Origin: Flavobacterium sp. DG2-3
Lineage (GTDB): Bacteria; Bacteroidota; Bacteroidia; Flavobacteriales; Flavobacteriaceae
Assembly (NCBI RefSeq): GCF_030730925.1
Contig: NZ_JAVAMB010000004.1
Span: 1 to 64,000 of the forward strand
Length of the DNA: 64,000 nt
Direction of reading: 5' to 3'
This document shows, piece after piece, positions 9,006-18,523 of the stretch (its first letter is position 1; every line of letters begins with the position of its first letter). The translations under genes and the position numbers were made by a program. A model generated the notes under the pieces. It saw nothing but the letters and a program-made list of their open reading frames with translations, did no database searches and was not told where the DNA came from.

Positions 9006-11921
9006 TTATTTCAGACATGCTTTTAAAATCGTAACCGGATGTTGGGCTTTTCTGCTTGTTCCGTCAAAAATCTGATGGCGGCAGCTGGTTCCTGCAGCGG
9101 CAATTGCTGTTGTTGCTTCTGTTGCCCTGATTTTCGGAAACAGCGTATCTTCTCCCATCTTCATACTGATTTCGTAATGCTCTTTTTCATATCCAAATGA
9201 ACCCGCCATTCCGCAGCAGCCCGAATTATAAATGGTAACCGTATTATTTTTTGGAATATTCAGCATCGCAAAAGAAGCTTCAACACTGCTCAATGATTTT
9301 TGATGGCAGTGTCCGTGAATCTTTATATTTTTCTCTTTTTCAGAAAATTGTCCTGCGTGAATTTTTCCGTCTGTAATTTCTCTTTTGAAAAACTCTTCAA
9401 CCGTAAAAGTGTTTTTGGCTATTTTTTCGGCACTTTCCTTATCTCCAGCCAATCGTAAATATTCATCTCTAAAAGTTAAAATTGCCGAAGGTTCAAGACC
9501 GATTAAAGGCGTATTTTCTGAAATTATATTTTTAAAAGTATTGACATTTTTATTGGCGATTTCCTGTGCTTCTTCTAGAAAACCTTTCGAAATAAAAGCT
9601 CTCCCGCTTTCTTCATGATCGATTACGATTACTCTGTAGCCTAGTTTTGTTAATAATTCGTAAGCATCAATTCCGACAGAAACATCGTAATAATTGGTAA
9701 ATTCATCACAGAAAAGATAAACGCTGCCATTTTCAAAAGCGTTATTCGCATCAAGCTTTTTATTGGCTTGATGCCATTTTCTAAACGTTTTTGGAGCCAG
9801 TAAAGGCACTTGTCTTTCAGGGGCAATTCCCATTCTTTTTTTAACGAAAGAAAGATTAGAAGCCCAATTGGTTACAGACGGCGCAATGCTTCCCAATTCA
9901 TTCAATTTGGAATTGAAAGCAAATATTTTATTTCGAAAAGAAAAACCATTTGCTTTTTGATATTGGTATAAAAATTCGGCTTTTAAAGTCGCTACATCCA
10001 CATTACTTGGGCATTCGCTGGCGCAGGCTTTACAGCTCACACACAATTCGAAAACCTTATATAATTCTTCGTGATCAAATTTATTTTCTTTTTCAGAATT
10101 CGTCAGATATTCGCGTAAAGCGTTGGCACGTGCACGAGTAGTATCTTTTTCGTTTCGTGTAGCACGATAACTCGGACATAAAGTTCCGCCCGCTGACGGC
10201 ATTTTACGGCAATCGCCAGAACCGTTGCATTTTTCTGCCGCACGTAAAACTCCCAAACTATCAGAGAAATCCTGAATCGTTTTAATCTCCGGTTCTACTC
10301 TTCCGGCTTCAAAACGCAGGTTTTCATCCATTTTTGAAGCATTTACAATTTTTCCAACATTCAAAATAGTATCGGGATCAAATGCATTTTTGATTCGTTT
10401 CAGCAATTCGTAGTTTTTTTCGCCAATCATAAAAGGCAAAAACTCTCCGCGCAAAATTCCGTCGCCGTGTTCACCGCTTAGTGAACCTCTATATTTTTTT
10501 ACTAAATGAGCCACTTCAGTCGATAAATTTCTAAACTGACGTAATCCATCTTTTGTTTTTAAATTGATTTTCGGACGCAAATGCAACTCTCCTGCTCCAG
10601 CGTGTGCATAATAAATCGCGCTTTGTCCTTGACTTTCCATCATGGCTGCAAATTCGGCGATATAATTTGGCAAATCGCTTAGTTCTACGGCGGTGTCTTC
10701 AATAGAATCGGCTGCTTTGTCGTCTCCAACAATACTTCCTAAAAGTCCAAGACCCGCTTTTCGAACTTCGTTTACTTTGTCAATATCAGCTCCGTAAATT
10801 TTTGGCAATGCATATCCGAAATTATTAATCTGAAGATCTTTAATCAAAGCATCCGCTTGTAGTTCGGCATCTTCCATACTAATGTGCGATCCTACTTCTA
10901 GCATGATAACTGCTTTCGGTTCGCCCACAATAAAAAATCGATTTTTAGACTGTTCTCTGTTGGTTTTGGTACAATCTAAAATCGTATCGTCCATCATTTC
11001 GCAAGTGTACAAATGATGTTTCATGGCTACAACGACCGCTTCTAAACTTTCTTGAATAGTATGAAAATGCGCCACAACCATAATAGTATTCGTCGGCGGA
11101 AGATCGTCAGCTTTTAAAGTAACTTCTGTGGTGAAAGCCAAAGTTCCTTCGCTTCCGCAAAGTAGTTTTCCTAAATTGATAGTATTTTCTGTTCCCGAAA
11201 AAAGTTCTGATTTTAGTAATGCATCAATTGCATAACCTGTATTTCGTCTATGAATTTCTGGTTTTGGAAATTCTCTTAAAATTTCTTCCTGATTTTCTTT
11301 GTTCGAAAGCTCTTCGTAAATCGTTTTATAAATTTTACTTTCTAAAGAATCTCCTTTTGTTTTGGCAATAAATTCTTCAGAAGTTAAATCTTTAAATACC
11401 GCTGTAGATCCGTCGCTTAAAACGGCTTTTATTTCTACAATTTTATCTCTGGTAACGCCGTACCGAATTGAGGTTGTTCCTGAAGAATTGTTTCCGACCA
11501 TTCCGCCAATCATACATCTATTTGTGGTAGATGTTGTGGGTGCAAAAAATAATCCGTGCGGTTTTAAATATAAATTTAACTCGTCACGAATTACTCCCGG
11601 CTGAACGGTTACCGTTTTATTTTCGCGATCAAAAGCAACAATTTTATTGAAATGTTTTGACACATCGACAATGATTCCGCTTCCGACCGTTTGTCCCGCA
11701 AGCGAAGTTCCAGCTGTTCTTGGCGTTATTGAAATCTTATTTTTGGAAGCAAAACGAATAATATTGACAATATCATTTTCTGATTTCGGAATCGCCACAG
11801 CAAGAGGCATAATTCTATAAGCAGAGGCATCTGTGGCGTATATTTTTTTATGAAGTTCATCATAAAAAAGAGTTCCTTCTAAGGAGTTTTCTAATTCTTG
11901 TAGTTGAAGAAAATCGGACAT
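9006..11921 (-). CDS. FAD/Fe-S D-2-hydroxyacid dehydrogenase (probable D-lactate dehydrogenase)
   Basis: 971 residues, no signal peptide. Order: PCMH-type FAD-binding domain (TPRTAGTSLAGQ, GGMVGNNSSGT; about 35-270), FAD-oxidase C-terminal domain (GEHGDGILRGEF), a 4Fe-4S segment with CVSCKACASECP near residue 626 plus an upstream CNGSGDC..MP, and a C-terminal cysteine-rich CCG domain (HGHCHQKSL, NSGCCGMAGSFG). The fused layout is that of E. coli YdiJ and of GlcD-GlpC-type D-2-hydroxyacid dehydrogenases that pass electrons to the quinone pool. MurQ in the same locus generates D-lactate from MurNAc-6-P, and this gene's promoter has the same operators as susC, so D-lactate is the likely substrate; D-2-hydroxyglutarate is the main alternative. 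Confidence 0.9.
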   Translation of the reverse strand: MSDFLQLQELENSLEGTLFYDELHKKIYATDASAYRIMPLAVAIPKSENDIVNIIRFASKNKISITPRTAGTSLAGQTVGSGIIVDVSKHFNKIVAFDRENKTVTVQPGVIRDELNLYLKPHGLFFAPTTSTTNRCMIGGMVGNNSSGTTSIRYGVTRDKIVEIKAVLSDGSTAVFKDLTSEEFIAKTKGDSLESKIYKTIYEELSNKENQEEILREFPKPEIHRRNTGYAIDALLKSELFSGTENTINLGKLLCGSEGTLAFTTEVTLKADDLPPTNTIMVVAHFHTIQESLEAVVVAMKHHLYTCEMMDDTILDCTKTNREQSKNRFFIVGEPKAVIMLEVGSHISMEDAELQADALIKDLQINNFGYALPKIYGADIDKVNEVRKAGLGLLGSIVGDDKAADSIEDTAVELSDLPNYIAEFAAMMESQGQSAIYYAHAGAGELHLRPKINLKTKDGLRQFRNLSTEVAHLVKKYRGSLSGEHGDGILRGEFLPFMIGEKNYELLKRIKNAFDPDTILNVGKIVNASKMDENLRFEAGRVEPEIKTIQDFSDSLGVLRAAEKCNGSGDCRKMPSAGGTLCPSYRATRNEKDTTRARANALREYLTNSEKENKFDHEELYKVFELCVSCKACASECPSNVDVATLKAEFLYQYQKANGFSFRNKIFAFNSKLNELGSIAPSVTNWASNLSFVKKRMGIAPERQVPLLAPKTFRKWHQANKKLDANNAFENGSVYLFCDEFTNYYDVSVGIDAYELLTKLGYRVIVIDHEESGRAFISKGFLEEAQEIANKNVNTFKNIISENTPLIGLEPSAILTFRDEYLRLAGDKESAEKIAKNTFTVEEFFKREITDGKIHAGQFSEKEKNIKIHGHCHQKSLSSVEASFAMLNIPKNNTVTIYNSGCCGMAGSFGYEKEHYEISMKMGEDTLFPKIRATEATTAIAAAGTSCRHQIFDGTSRKAQHPVTILKACLK

Positions 11922-12113
11922 TGAATTGGTTGTGTTGCTTTTGGTTTTTAATAACTGTTTTATTTCTGAACTCAGTTTTAAAAACTGATCGATAATAAAA
12001 CAAATTCTAATTTTAATTAGAAATCAATATTTATTAAAGTGCCTAGCTTTGAACTCCCTTCAAATGAAGCAATGGTTTTCATAAATATATTTGACTAACA
12101 ATATTAGTTTTAA

Positions 12114-12121
12114 CAAATATA
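12114..12121 (-). promoter_or_regulatory. -7 element for the dehydrogenase-esterase operon
   Basis: On the minus strand TATATTTG matches the Bacteroidota -7 consensus TAnnTTTG. It is followed by an untranslated leader of nearly 200 bases before the dehydrogenase ATG at 11921. No clear -33 TTG is seen at the right distance; DeoR-type operators occupy the upstream region instead. Confidence 0.55.
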
Positions 12122-12146
12122 GATACAAAAAAGATATAAATACATT

Positions 12147-12200
12147 ATTTTGCGTTTTTTAACATAATAAAATTACAAAAACGCAACAAAACGCAAAAAG
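12147..12200. promoter_or_regulatory. Operator cluster upstream of the dehydrogenase operon
   Basis: Three copies of a hexamer: AACGCA at 12180-12185 and 12190-12195 (direct repeats, 10-base period) and its inverse TGCGTT at 12151-12156, all in an A/T-rich surround. Relative to the dehydrogenase promoter the pair is distal and the inverted single copy proximal. There are 58 bases between the pair and the -7 element, exactly as at susC. Probable binding sites of the DeoR-type regulator whose stop codon is 20 bases away. Confidence 0.65.
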
Positions 12201-12219
12201 TATTTTAGATACGTTTAGA

Positions 12220-12969
12220 TTATAAGATAAAAACGCCAGATTTTCTATATTCGTCCAACCTTTCATCTTCAGGATCCAATTCGGTTACAATTGTGTCCAA
12301 CTGCGTAAGATCGCAAACGCCGTGTGGCATTTTGGTATTTAATTTATTAGAAGCAAACATCGAAACTACTCTGTCAGAAGCTTCTATCATTGCTTTTTTC
12401 ACTATAGAAATTTCGTAACCCACTTCTGTAAGTCCTTGTTTTATATTGATGCTACTGGCTCCGATAAAACAAATATCGGCTTTAATTTTAGACACCACCT
12501 GAATTACATCCATACCTATTGTTACCATTGCATTTTTCTGCATTTTCCCTCCAATAAAAATCAGATCAATATTAGGATGCTGAGATAATTGCATGGCTAT
12601 TGGCAAGCTATAAGTATATATGGTAGCTTTTAAATCAGCAGGAATTAACTTTGCAAAAACCAAATTTGTACTTCCTCCGCTCATTATAATAACCTGATCG
12701 TCATGAAGTAAAGACAATGCTTTTGTTACAATTTTCTTTTTCTCCTCTTCAGAAGTTATCGCAATGTCAAATACATTTGCAGGTTTTTCTTTAACTTGAA
12801 CTGCACCGCCGTAGACCTTCTCCAACTGCTTTTTACTGTCCAATTCGTTCAAATCTCTTCTTATAGTATCTTCTGACAAATCGAGAGCCAAAGCTAAATC
12901 TGTTGTAACAACTTTTTGGTCTTCAATAAGCTTAGTCATTATATATTTATGTCTTTCGGCTTTCAGCAT
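12220..12969 (-). CDS. DeoR/GlpR-family transcriptional regulator
   Basis: 249 residues. N-terminal DeoR winged helix (about 5-58; VVTTDLALALDLSEDTIRRDLNEL is the helix-turn-helix and KVYGGAV the wing), then the DeoR effector domain, a ribose-5-phosphate-isomerase-like fold that usually binds a phosphosugar (ALSLLHDDQVIIMSGGSTN, DICFIGASSI). It sits between the two arms of the salvage locus, divergent from susC, with hexamer operators on both sides. Family knowledge suggests a repressor released by a sugar phosphate; MurNAc-6-P or GlcNAc-6-P would fit here. This replaces the RpiR-type MurR used in enterobacteria. A -7 element for its own promoter is at 12997-13004. Confidence 0.93.
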   Translation of the reverse strand: MLKAERHKYIMTKLIEDQKVVTTDLALALDLSEDTIRRDLNELDSKKQLEKVYGGAVQVKEKPANVFDIAITSEEEKKKIVTKALSLLHDDQVIIMSGGSTNLVFAKLIPADLKATIYTYSLPIAMQLSQHPNIDLIFIGGKMQKNAMVTIGMDVIQVVSKIKADICFIGASSINIKQGLTEVGYEISIVKKAMIEASDRVVSMFASNKLNTKMPHGVCDLTQLDTIVTELDPEDERLDEYRKSGVFIL

Positions 12970-12996
12970 GTTTTTTATAAAAGTTAAAATTCATCA

Positions 12997-13004
12997 CAAA
13001 TATA
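12997..13004 (-). promoter_or_regulatory. -7 element for the deoR-type regulator gene
   Basis: Minus-strand TATATTTG fits TAnnTTTG and lies 27 bases before the regulator ATG (12969). The spacing to an upstream TTG is not convincing. The susC operator pair (13106-13121) lies about 100 bases upstream of it, so autoregulation is possible. Confidence 0.45.
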
Positions 13005-13103
13005 TCAAATATTTCAAATTATATCAGAAAAGACCCTTAAAACTGCAAAATCATGCATTTATTAAATTTTTAAAATAAATCAAATAAATAATTCGAATCA
13101 AAA

Positions 13104-13164
13104 TTTGCGTTATTTTGCGTTATTTAAAATTATTTTCGAAAAATAATACAAAATAACGCATTTG
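13104..13164. promoter_or_regulatory. Operator cluster upstream of susC
   Basis: TGCGTT at 13106-13111 and 13116-13121 (10-base period) and the inverted AACGCA at 13155-13160. The distal pair is 58 bases from the susC -7 element, as in the dehydrogenase promoter; the proximal inverted copy is 19 bases away here and 29 bases there, a difference of one helical turn. Probable sites for the adjacent DeoR-type protein. Confidence 0.68.
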
Positions 13165-13179
13165 TATGCAATAATTAAA

Positions 13180-13187
13180 TATATTTG
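13180..13187 (+). promoter_or_regulatory. -7 element of the susC promoter
   Basis: TATATTTG (TAnnTTTG). A TTTG at 13161-13164 is a candidate -33 element, with 15 bases between them, shorter than the usual 19. Predicted start of transcription is near 13192, giving a leader of roughly 28 bases before the ATG. The proximal operator touches the -33 candidate, consistent with repression. Confidence 0.6.
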
Positions 13188-13219
13188 CTCAACAACAACC
13201 ATAAAAAACCAGATTAATC

Positions 13220-16200
13220 ATGAAAAAATTACTCTTTATTTCAGTGTTGTTTTTGTGCATTCAAACAGTATTTGGACAAGCAAAAACGGTTACTGGAACA
13301 GTAAAAAACAAGAAGGATGGCTTTCCTCTTCCTGGAGTTAGTGTCCTTATTCAAGGAACATCAAATGGCACAACTACAGATTTTGATGGAAACTACAGCA
13401 TTAGTGTTGCTTCTGGACGAAGCCTTAGCTTTAGCTACATGGGTTTTGAAACTGCAGTAGTGAAAGTTGAGGGACAACAGAAAATCAACGTTGACATGGC
13501 AGAAAGCGCTGCAAAGTTAGATGAAGTAGTTGTCGTGGGATTCTCTTCGCAAAAGAAAGCAAATCTTACTGGTGCAGTTGCTAAAGTTGATGTAAAAAAA
13601 GCTTTAGGAAGTATTCCTGTTACAGATATTACAAAAGGTCTTCAGGGAACTACTCCAGGACTTAATATTACTTATAATTCAGGTAGCATCGGTAAACAAT
13701 CCAAAATAAATATTCGTGGAGCCGGAACTATTGTAAACGGAGAGGTTTCAGGATCGCCACTTATTTTAGTTGACGGTGTTCCGGGTGATCTTTCTTTATT
13801 AAATGCAGAAGATGTTGAATCTATGTCTGTTCTTAAAGATGCTGCCTCTGCTTCTATTTATGGTGCACGTGCTGCATTTGGAGTTATATTGGTTACAACT
13901 AAAAGCGGTAAAAACGCAAAAGGTAAAGTACGATTTGCATATAGTGTAAATACTGGTATTAGCAACCCAATTTCTTTGATTCAATTTAATGATCCTACAG
14001 TAGAGCTTCCTGCCATGATCGAGGCACAAGCTAGAGCGGGTAATGCCAATCCAGAGTCTTTTGGAATGAATTACAAAACATTATTGCCAGGTATTATTAA
14101 CTGGAAAGAAAAATATGCTGCAACAAGAAATCCTAATGATAAAAATATGATTTTAGGAGAGGATTTTGACGTAATTGGTGGTAGAGAATATTTTTACAGA
14201 ATCTGGGATCCGCACGCTGAAATGCTAAAAAAGAATGCTATACAAACGCTTCACAATTTATCAGCTCAAGGTTCTTTGGGAGAAAAAAGTTCGTTTATTG
14301 TTTCATTAGGTCTTGCTAATCAAGATGGTGTAATGAAAATTAATACCGAAACCAATCAAAGATTCAGTCTTAATATGGGTATGACTACTCAATTAACAAG
14401 CTGGCTTACTGGAGATTTTAAAGTATTGGGAACTTTTCAAGAATATAATTCTCCTTTTAACTACTATAACAACGGTGTTGATACGGCTGGAAATGGATAT
14501 TTTGGATACTACATGCGTTGGGGTTCTTATTTCCCTTATGGTACTTACAATGGCACTTATTTCAGACATGCGCCAGGTTATATGGCAAACGCATCTCAAA
14601 ATGAGAATAAGTCAAATGATATGAGGATAAGCGGAAAACTTACTGCTCAAATTACAAAAGACTTTAATCTTATTGGAGAATATAGTATAAACAATAATTT
14701 TTCGAGCCTTAAAATGAATGGTGGACAAGTGCCGCTTTGGGACTGGTGGACAAGTGCTGCTGACTTAGTTGCAGGAAAACCTACCTCTATGGAAGTTGGA
14801 AATGATTTTGTTGCGCAAGCTAAAACATCTTACACTAGAAATGTAGCCAATATTTATGCAAATTATACTAAAACTTTGGGTGAAAACCACAACTTTAAAG
14901 CATTAGGCGGTTTAAACACGGAGTGGTACGATCAAGAAAGAACCTATGCGCGTAGAAATACACTTTTGGATAAAAACAAACCAGAATTTAATCTAGCTAT
15001 TGGTGATCAATTTACTGCACCTCTTGTGGCTAATGATATCTTAAACCCAGGTTTATCAAGATATGCTATTGCCGGATTCTTTGCACGTGTGAATTATGAC
15101 TACAAAGGAAAATATCTTTTGGAGGTAAACGGACGTTATGACGGTTCGTCAAAATTCCCTACAAATGAGCAATGGGGATTCTTCCCTTCTGCTTCTGTTG
15201 GATACAGAATTTCGGAAGAAGCTTTCATGGAAGGTACAAAAAGCTGGTTAAATGATTTAAAAATTAGAGGATCTGTCGGTTCAATCGGAAATCAGAATAT
15301 TGCTAACAATGCCTTTTTACCAGTTATGACGAATGTTACTACTAATCCTAACCCTTATTGGATAGGAAGCGGTTCAACTGTTCCTCCAACTGTGAATCAG
15401 CCAACAAACGTTGATCCGAATTTAACTTGGGAAAAAGTAACGACTCAGGATATTGGTATTGATATTCGTATCTTTAATATGCTTGGATTAACTTTTGACT
15501 ATTATCAAAGAGATACTAAAGGAATGTTAGCTCCTGGTAAAACACTTCCTGGTTCATTTGGTCAGGCTGCTGCTAATACAAATTCTGGAAACTTAAGAAC
15601 AAAAGGTTGGGAGCTTGCGCTTAACTTTAACAAACAAATTAACCAAAACATTAGCGTTTATGCAGATTTAACGCTTTCTGACAATACTACTGAAGTAACA
15701 GAATGGAACAACTCTGCGAAACTGATCTCAACTACATCTTTTTACGCAGGTCAAAAATTGGGCGAAATCTGGGGATTAGAAACAGATCGTTTGATTCAAA
15801 CTACAGATCAAATTGATGCAACTGGATTAATCGTAAATGGTGTTGATTATAAAAATATTAGAACTGGTGCTTTCAAATTTGGCGCTGGAGATGTAATGTA
15901 TAAAGATTTAGATGGCGATGGTGTAATCTCAAGAGGAGACGGAACAGCTCTTAAACCTGGAGATTTAAAAGTTATTGGAAATACAACTCCTCGTTACCAA
16001 TACGGAATTCGTTTAGGAGGTGCTTTATACGGATTTGACATTGATGCTTTCTTTCAAGGAGTTGGTAAACGTGAATACTGGGCAACTTCTGATTTAGTAT
16101 TGCCATTCTACAATAGAACAGATGCTATGTATGTAAACCAGAATGATTACTGGACACCAGAAAACACAGATGCTTATTTCCCTAATCCGTACCCTAACCA

Positions 16201-16504
16201 TGCTGGAAATGCTTTTGGAACTTATGCACCTGGATCTAACAACTTTGTGGCACAGTCACGTTATTTATTAGACATGTCTTATTTACGTTTAAAATCTGTA
16301 ACGATTGGATATACTTTTCCTAAAAGCATTACCGAAAAAATCGGAATCGATAAAATTAGACCATATGTTTCTGGCTTAAACTTAGCGACTTGGAAAAGCA
16401 GCAAATTACCAGTAGATCCTGAGATTAATGAAACTGAAGCGGCATGGGGAAGAACTTTCCCTTATTCTAAAACGATATCATTTGGTATTCAACTTGCTTT
16501 CTAA
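13220..16504 (+). CDS. susC: SusC-family TonB-dependent outer-membrane transporter
   Basis: 1094 residues. Signal peptide (MKKLLFISVLFLCIQTVFGQ), carboxypeptidase-D-like plug-associated domain (VTGTVKNKKDGFPLPGVSV.., about 23-95), TonB box region (KLDEVVVVGF), plug with the typical INIRG, PLILVDGVPG and LKDAASASIYGARAA.GVILVTTK, then the 22-strand barrel ending in a terminal aromatic-rich strand (FGIQLAF). It imports oligosaccharides across the outer membrane together with SusD. No STN domain, so it is not an anti-sigma-linked type. First gene of the right arm; operators and a -7 element lie just upstream. The cargo is inferred from its neighbours to be peptidoglycan fragments (muropeptides or MurNAc/GlcNAc oligomers). 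Confidence 0.96.
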   Translation: MKKLLFISVLFLCIQTVFGQAKTVTGTVKNKKDGFPLPGVSVLIQGTSNGTTTDFDGNYSISVASGRSLSFSYMGFETAVVKVEGQQKINVDMAESAAKLDEVVVVGFSSQKKANLTGAVAKVDVKKALGSIPVTDITKGLQGTTPGLNITYNSGSIGKQSKINIRGAGTIVNGEVSGSPLILVDGVPGDLSLLNAEDVESMSVLKDAASASIYGARAAFGVILVTTKSGKNAKGKVRFAYSVNTGISNPISLIQFNDPTVELPAMIEAQARAGNANPESFGMNYKTLLPGIINWKEKYAATRNPNDKNMILGEDFDVIGGREYFYRIWDPHAEMLKKNAIQTLHNLSAQGSLGEKSSFIVSLGLANQDGVMKINTETNQRFSLNMGMTTQLTSWLTGDFKVLGTFQEYNSPFNYYNNGVDTAGNGYFGYYMRWGSYFPYGTYNGTYFRHAPGYMANASQNENKSNDMRISGKLTAQITKDFNLIGEYSINNNFSSLKMNGGQVPLWDWWTSAADLVAGKPTSMEVGNDFVAQAKTSYTRNVANIYANYTKTLGENHNFKALGGLNTEWYDQERTYARRNTLLDKNKPEFNLAIGDQFTAPLVANDILNPGLSRYAIAGFFARVNYDYKGKYLLEVNGRYDGSSKFPTNEQWGFFPSASVGYRISEEAFMEGTKSWLNDLKIRGSVGSIGNQNIANNAFLPVMTNVTTNPNPYWIGSGSTVPPTVNQPTNVDPNLTWEKVTTQDIGIDIRIFNMLGLTFDYYQRDTKGMLAPGKTLPGSFGQAAANTNSGNLRTKGWELALNFNKQINQNISVYADLTLSDNTTEVTEWNNSAKLISTTSFYAGQKLGEIWGLETDRLIQTTDQIDATGLIVNGVDYKNIRTGAFKFGAGDVMYKDLDGDGVISRGDGTALKPGDLKVIGNTTPRYQYGIRLGGALYGFDIDAFFQGVGKREYWATSDLVLPFYNRTDAMYVNQNDYWTPENTDAYFPNPYPNHAGNAFGTYAPGSNNFVAQSRYLLDMSYLRLKSVTIGYTFPKSITEKIGIDKIRPYVSGLNLATWKSSKLPVDPEINETEAAWGRTFPYSKTISFGIQLAF

Positions 16505-16536
16505 AAAGGTATTTAAAATTTAAAAAATTAATCAAA

Positions 16537-18270
16537 ATGAGAAAATATATAACAAACTCTAGGATAAAACTAACAGTTGCCTTGTTCGCTATTGCAAGTG
16601 TAACAGTTAGCTGTTCAGATTTTTTGGACACGCCACCTGAAGATGTGTTTACAGATGACAATTTCTGGACTTCAGAAAACAACGTAAAAACATTCTCTTG
16701 GTTGAACTATAATACCTTTAACGGTTATGGAAATAATGCAGGTATTACAGCTGACTTCTATTTTCATTCAGGAACAGGTTTAATAGATGACAATTTAGCG
16801 AATAACGTTTTTACCAACTTTCCAACGGCTCCAAATGCAACTAATGCAAACTGGAACGAATACTATACTTTGGTTCGTCGTTGCAATCTTATGCTAGCAA
16901 GAGTTCCTAATGTGCCAATGGATCAGGCAAAGAAAAATCACTACATAGGTGTTGCTAAATTCTTTAGAGCGCATACTTATTTCCGTTTGGCACAGCAGTT
17001 TGGCGATGTTCCTTATACAGATGAATATTTGTCTCAAAGTGATGCTAACGTATATAAGCCAGCTTTATCAAGAGCAGAAGTGGTTGACAATGTAATTAAA
17101 GATTTGGAAGAAGCAATTCCGATGTTATTAAACGTTGATGACAGCAATGTTACTGTAAATAAATATACTGCTTATGCCTTATTAAGCCGCGTGTGTTTAA
17201 GTGAAGGTACTTACAGAAAATACAATGGTGGACAGAATGGAAATGCTTATCTTCAGAAAGCAAAAGACGCTTCTTTAGCAGTAATGAACAATAATTTGTA
17301 CAAATTAAACGCAGACTGGAAATCACTTTATAATTCTGTCGAATTATTAGGAAATGCTGAAGTAATCTTGACAAAGAGATATATTAAAGGTGTTTTAGGA
17401 AATTCTGTTCAAGCCTATACCAATACTTCTACAGTTCAAAACGGGTTGACAAAATTTGCTGCACAAAGTTATGTAACGACTAATGGATTGCCAATCAAAC
17501 AAGCGGGCAATACTCAATATTTAGGCGATAACACTATTGCCAATACTTTTGCCAACAGAGATCCGCGTTTTGCTAAAGCATTTAGCAATGTAGATTATGC
17601 TTATTCTGATAAACCTTATACTGGTTTGACCTCTATTACGGGTTATGTGTTCCAGTTATACAACAATCCTGCTACAACAGGTACGGAGGTTTCAACAATT
17701 GGCCAAAATCAAATTGACGCTCCAGTTTTCACACTAAGCGAAGTGTATTTAAATTATGCTGAAGCTTGTGCAGAATTAGGAACGATCACAACTGCAGATC
17801 TTAATTTGTCTATTAACAAAGTTCGTACACGTGCAGGAATTGCTACTTTGACCACAGATGGTACAAATGCTTCTGCTAACGGAGTACAAATAGATGATCC
17901 ACAAAGAACAGCAGCATTAGAACAAATTTCAGGAATTGTTAATCCAATTATATGGGAGATTCGTCGTGAGCGCAGAATCGAGTTTATGAGCTGGACTACG
18001 ATGAGAAAAGAAGATCTTATGCGTTGGAAAAAAGGAGATTACTTAGATACAAATGCTAATCCTGATGTTGCTTTAGGAGCTAAAATTCCTGCCTTGATAG
18101 GAACTAATTCTAAAACAAAAGTAAATGCAGAAGGATATGTAATTCCTTACGCTGCAGGTGTTACAAGACCATTTGTTTCTCCAAAAAATTACTTAACTGC
18201 TATACCTACAAATGACATCAGTTTATACGCTGCCGAAGGTGTAGAATTAAAACAAAATCCAGGCTGGTAA
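16537..18270 (+). CDS. susD: SusD/RagB-family surface glycan-binding lipoprotein
   Basis: 577 residues, 32 bases after susC. Lipoprotein signal with Cys in TVSCSDFLDTPPED, the classic SusD N-terminus. Helical TPR-like core (RRCNLMLARV, GVAKFFRAHTYFRLAQQFGDVPY) and the C-terminal RREFMSWTTMRKEDLMRW region (IRRERRIEF). It caps SusC and binds the ligand on the cell surface. Followed by a strong terminator, so susCD probably forms its own transcript, with some read-through into namZ. Confidence 0.96.
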   Translation: MRKYITNSRIKLTVALFAIASVTVSCSDFLDTPPEDVFTDDNFWTSENNVKTFSWLNYNTFNGYGNNAGITADFYFHSGTGLIDDNLANNVFTNFPTAPNATNANWNEYYTLVRRCNLMLARVPNVPMDQAKKNHYIGVAKFFRAHTYFRLAQQFGDVPYTDEYLSQSDANVYKPALSRAEVVDNVIKDLEEAIPMLLNVDDSNVTVNKYTAYALLSRVCLSEGTYRKYNGGQNGNAYLQKAKDASLAVMNNNLYKLNADWKSLYNSVELLGNAEVILTKRYIKGVLGNSVQAYTNTSTVQNGLTKFAAQSYVTTNGLPIKQAGNTQYLGDNTIANTFANRDPRFAKAFSNVDYAYSDKPYTGLTSITGYVFQLYNNPATTGTEVSTIGQNQIDAPVFTLSEVYLNYAEACAELGTITTADLNLSINKVRTRAGIATLTTDGTNASANGVQIDDPQRTAALEQISGIVNPIIWEIRRERRIEFMSWTTMRKEDLMRWKKGDYLDTNANPDVALGAKIPALIGTNSKTKVNAEGYVIPYAAGVTRPFVSPKNYLTAIPTNDISLYAAEGVELKQNPGW

Positions 18271-18301
18271 TACACTTAAAAACCAGATTGCCCCATATTA
18301 A

Positions 18302-18350
18302 ACTGCCTCTGAAATGAGAAATTTTAGAGGCAGTATTTTAAAATACTCTT
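18302..18350 (+). terminator. Intrinsic terminator after susD
   Basis: Nine-base stem ACTGCCTCT (18302-18310)/AGAGGCAGT (18326-18334), loop of 15, followed by a T-rich stretch to about 18355. It would limit read-through from susCD into namZ. Confidence 0.75.
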
Positions 18351-18523
18351 TTTTAAACAAAACGAGACTGATAAAAAAGACCCAATAAAATTTCGCCCTG
18401 AAAATTCATGTTTTCAATCTTAGTTTTTTAGATTCCCCAATCTACTTTAAACATTCATATATACTCCGATAAAATAGTAATTTTATTAGTCCATTTTGTC
18501 TTAACTAATAAACTGTATTTAAA

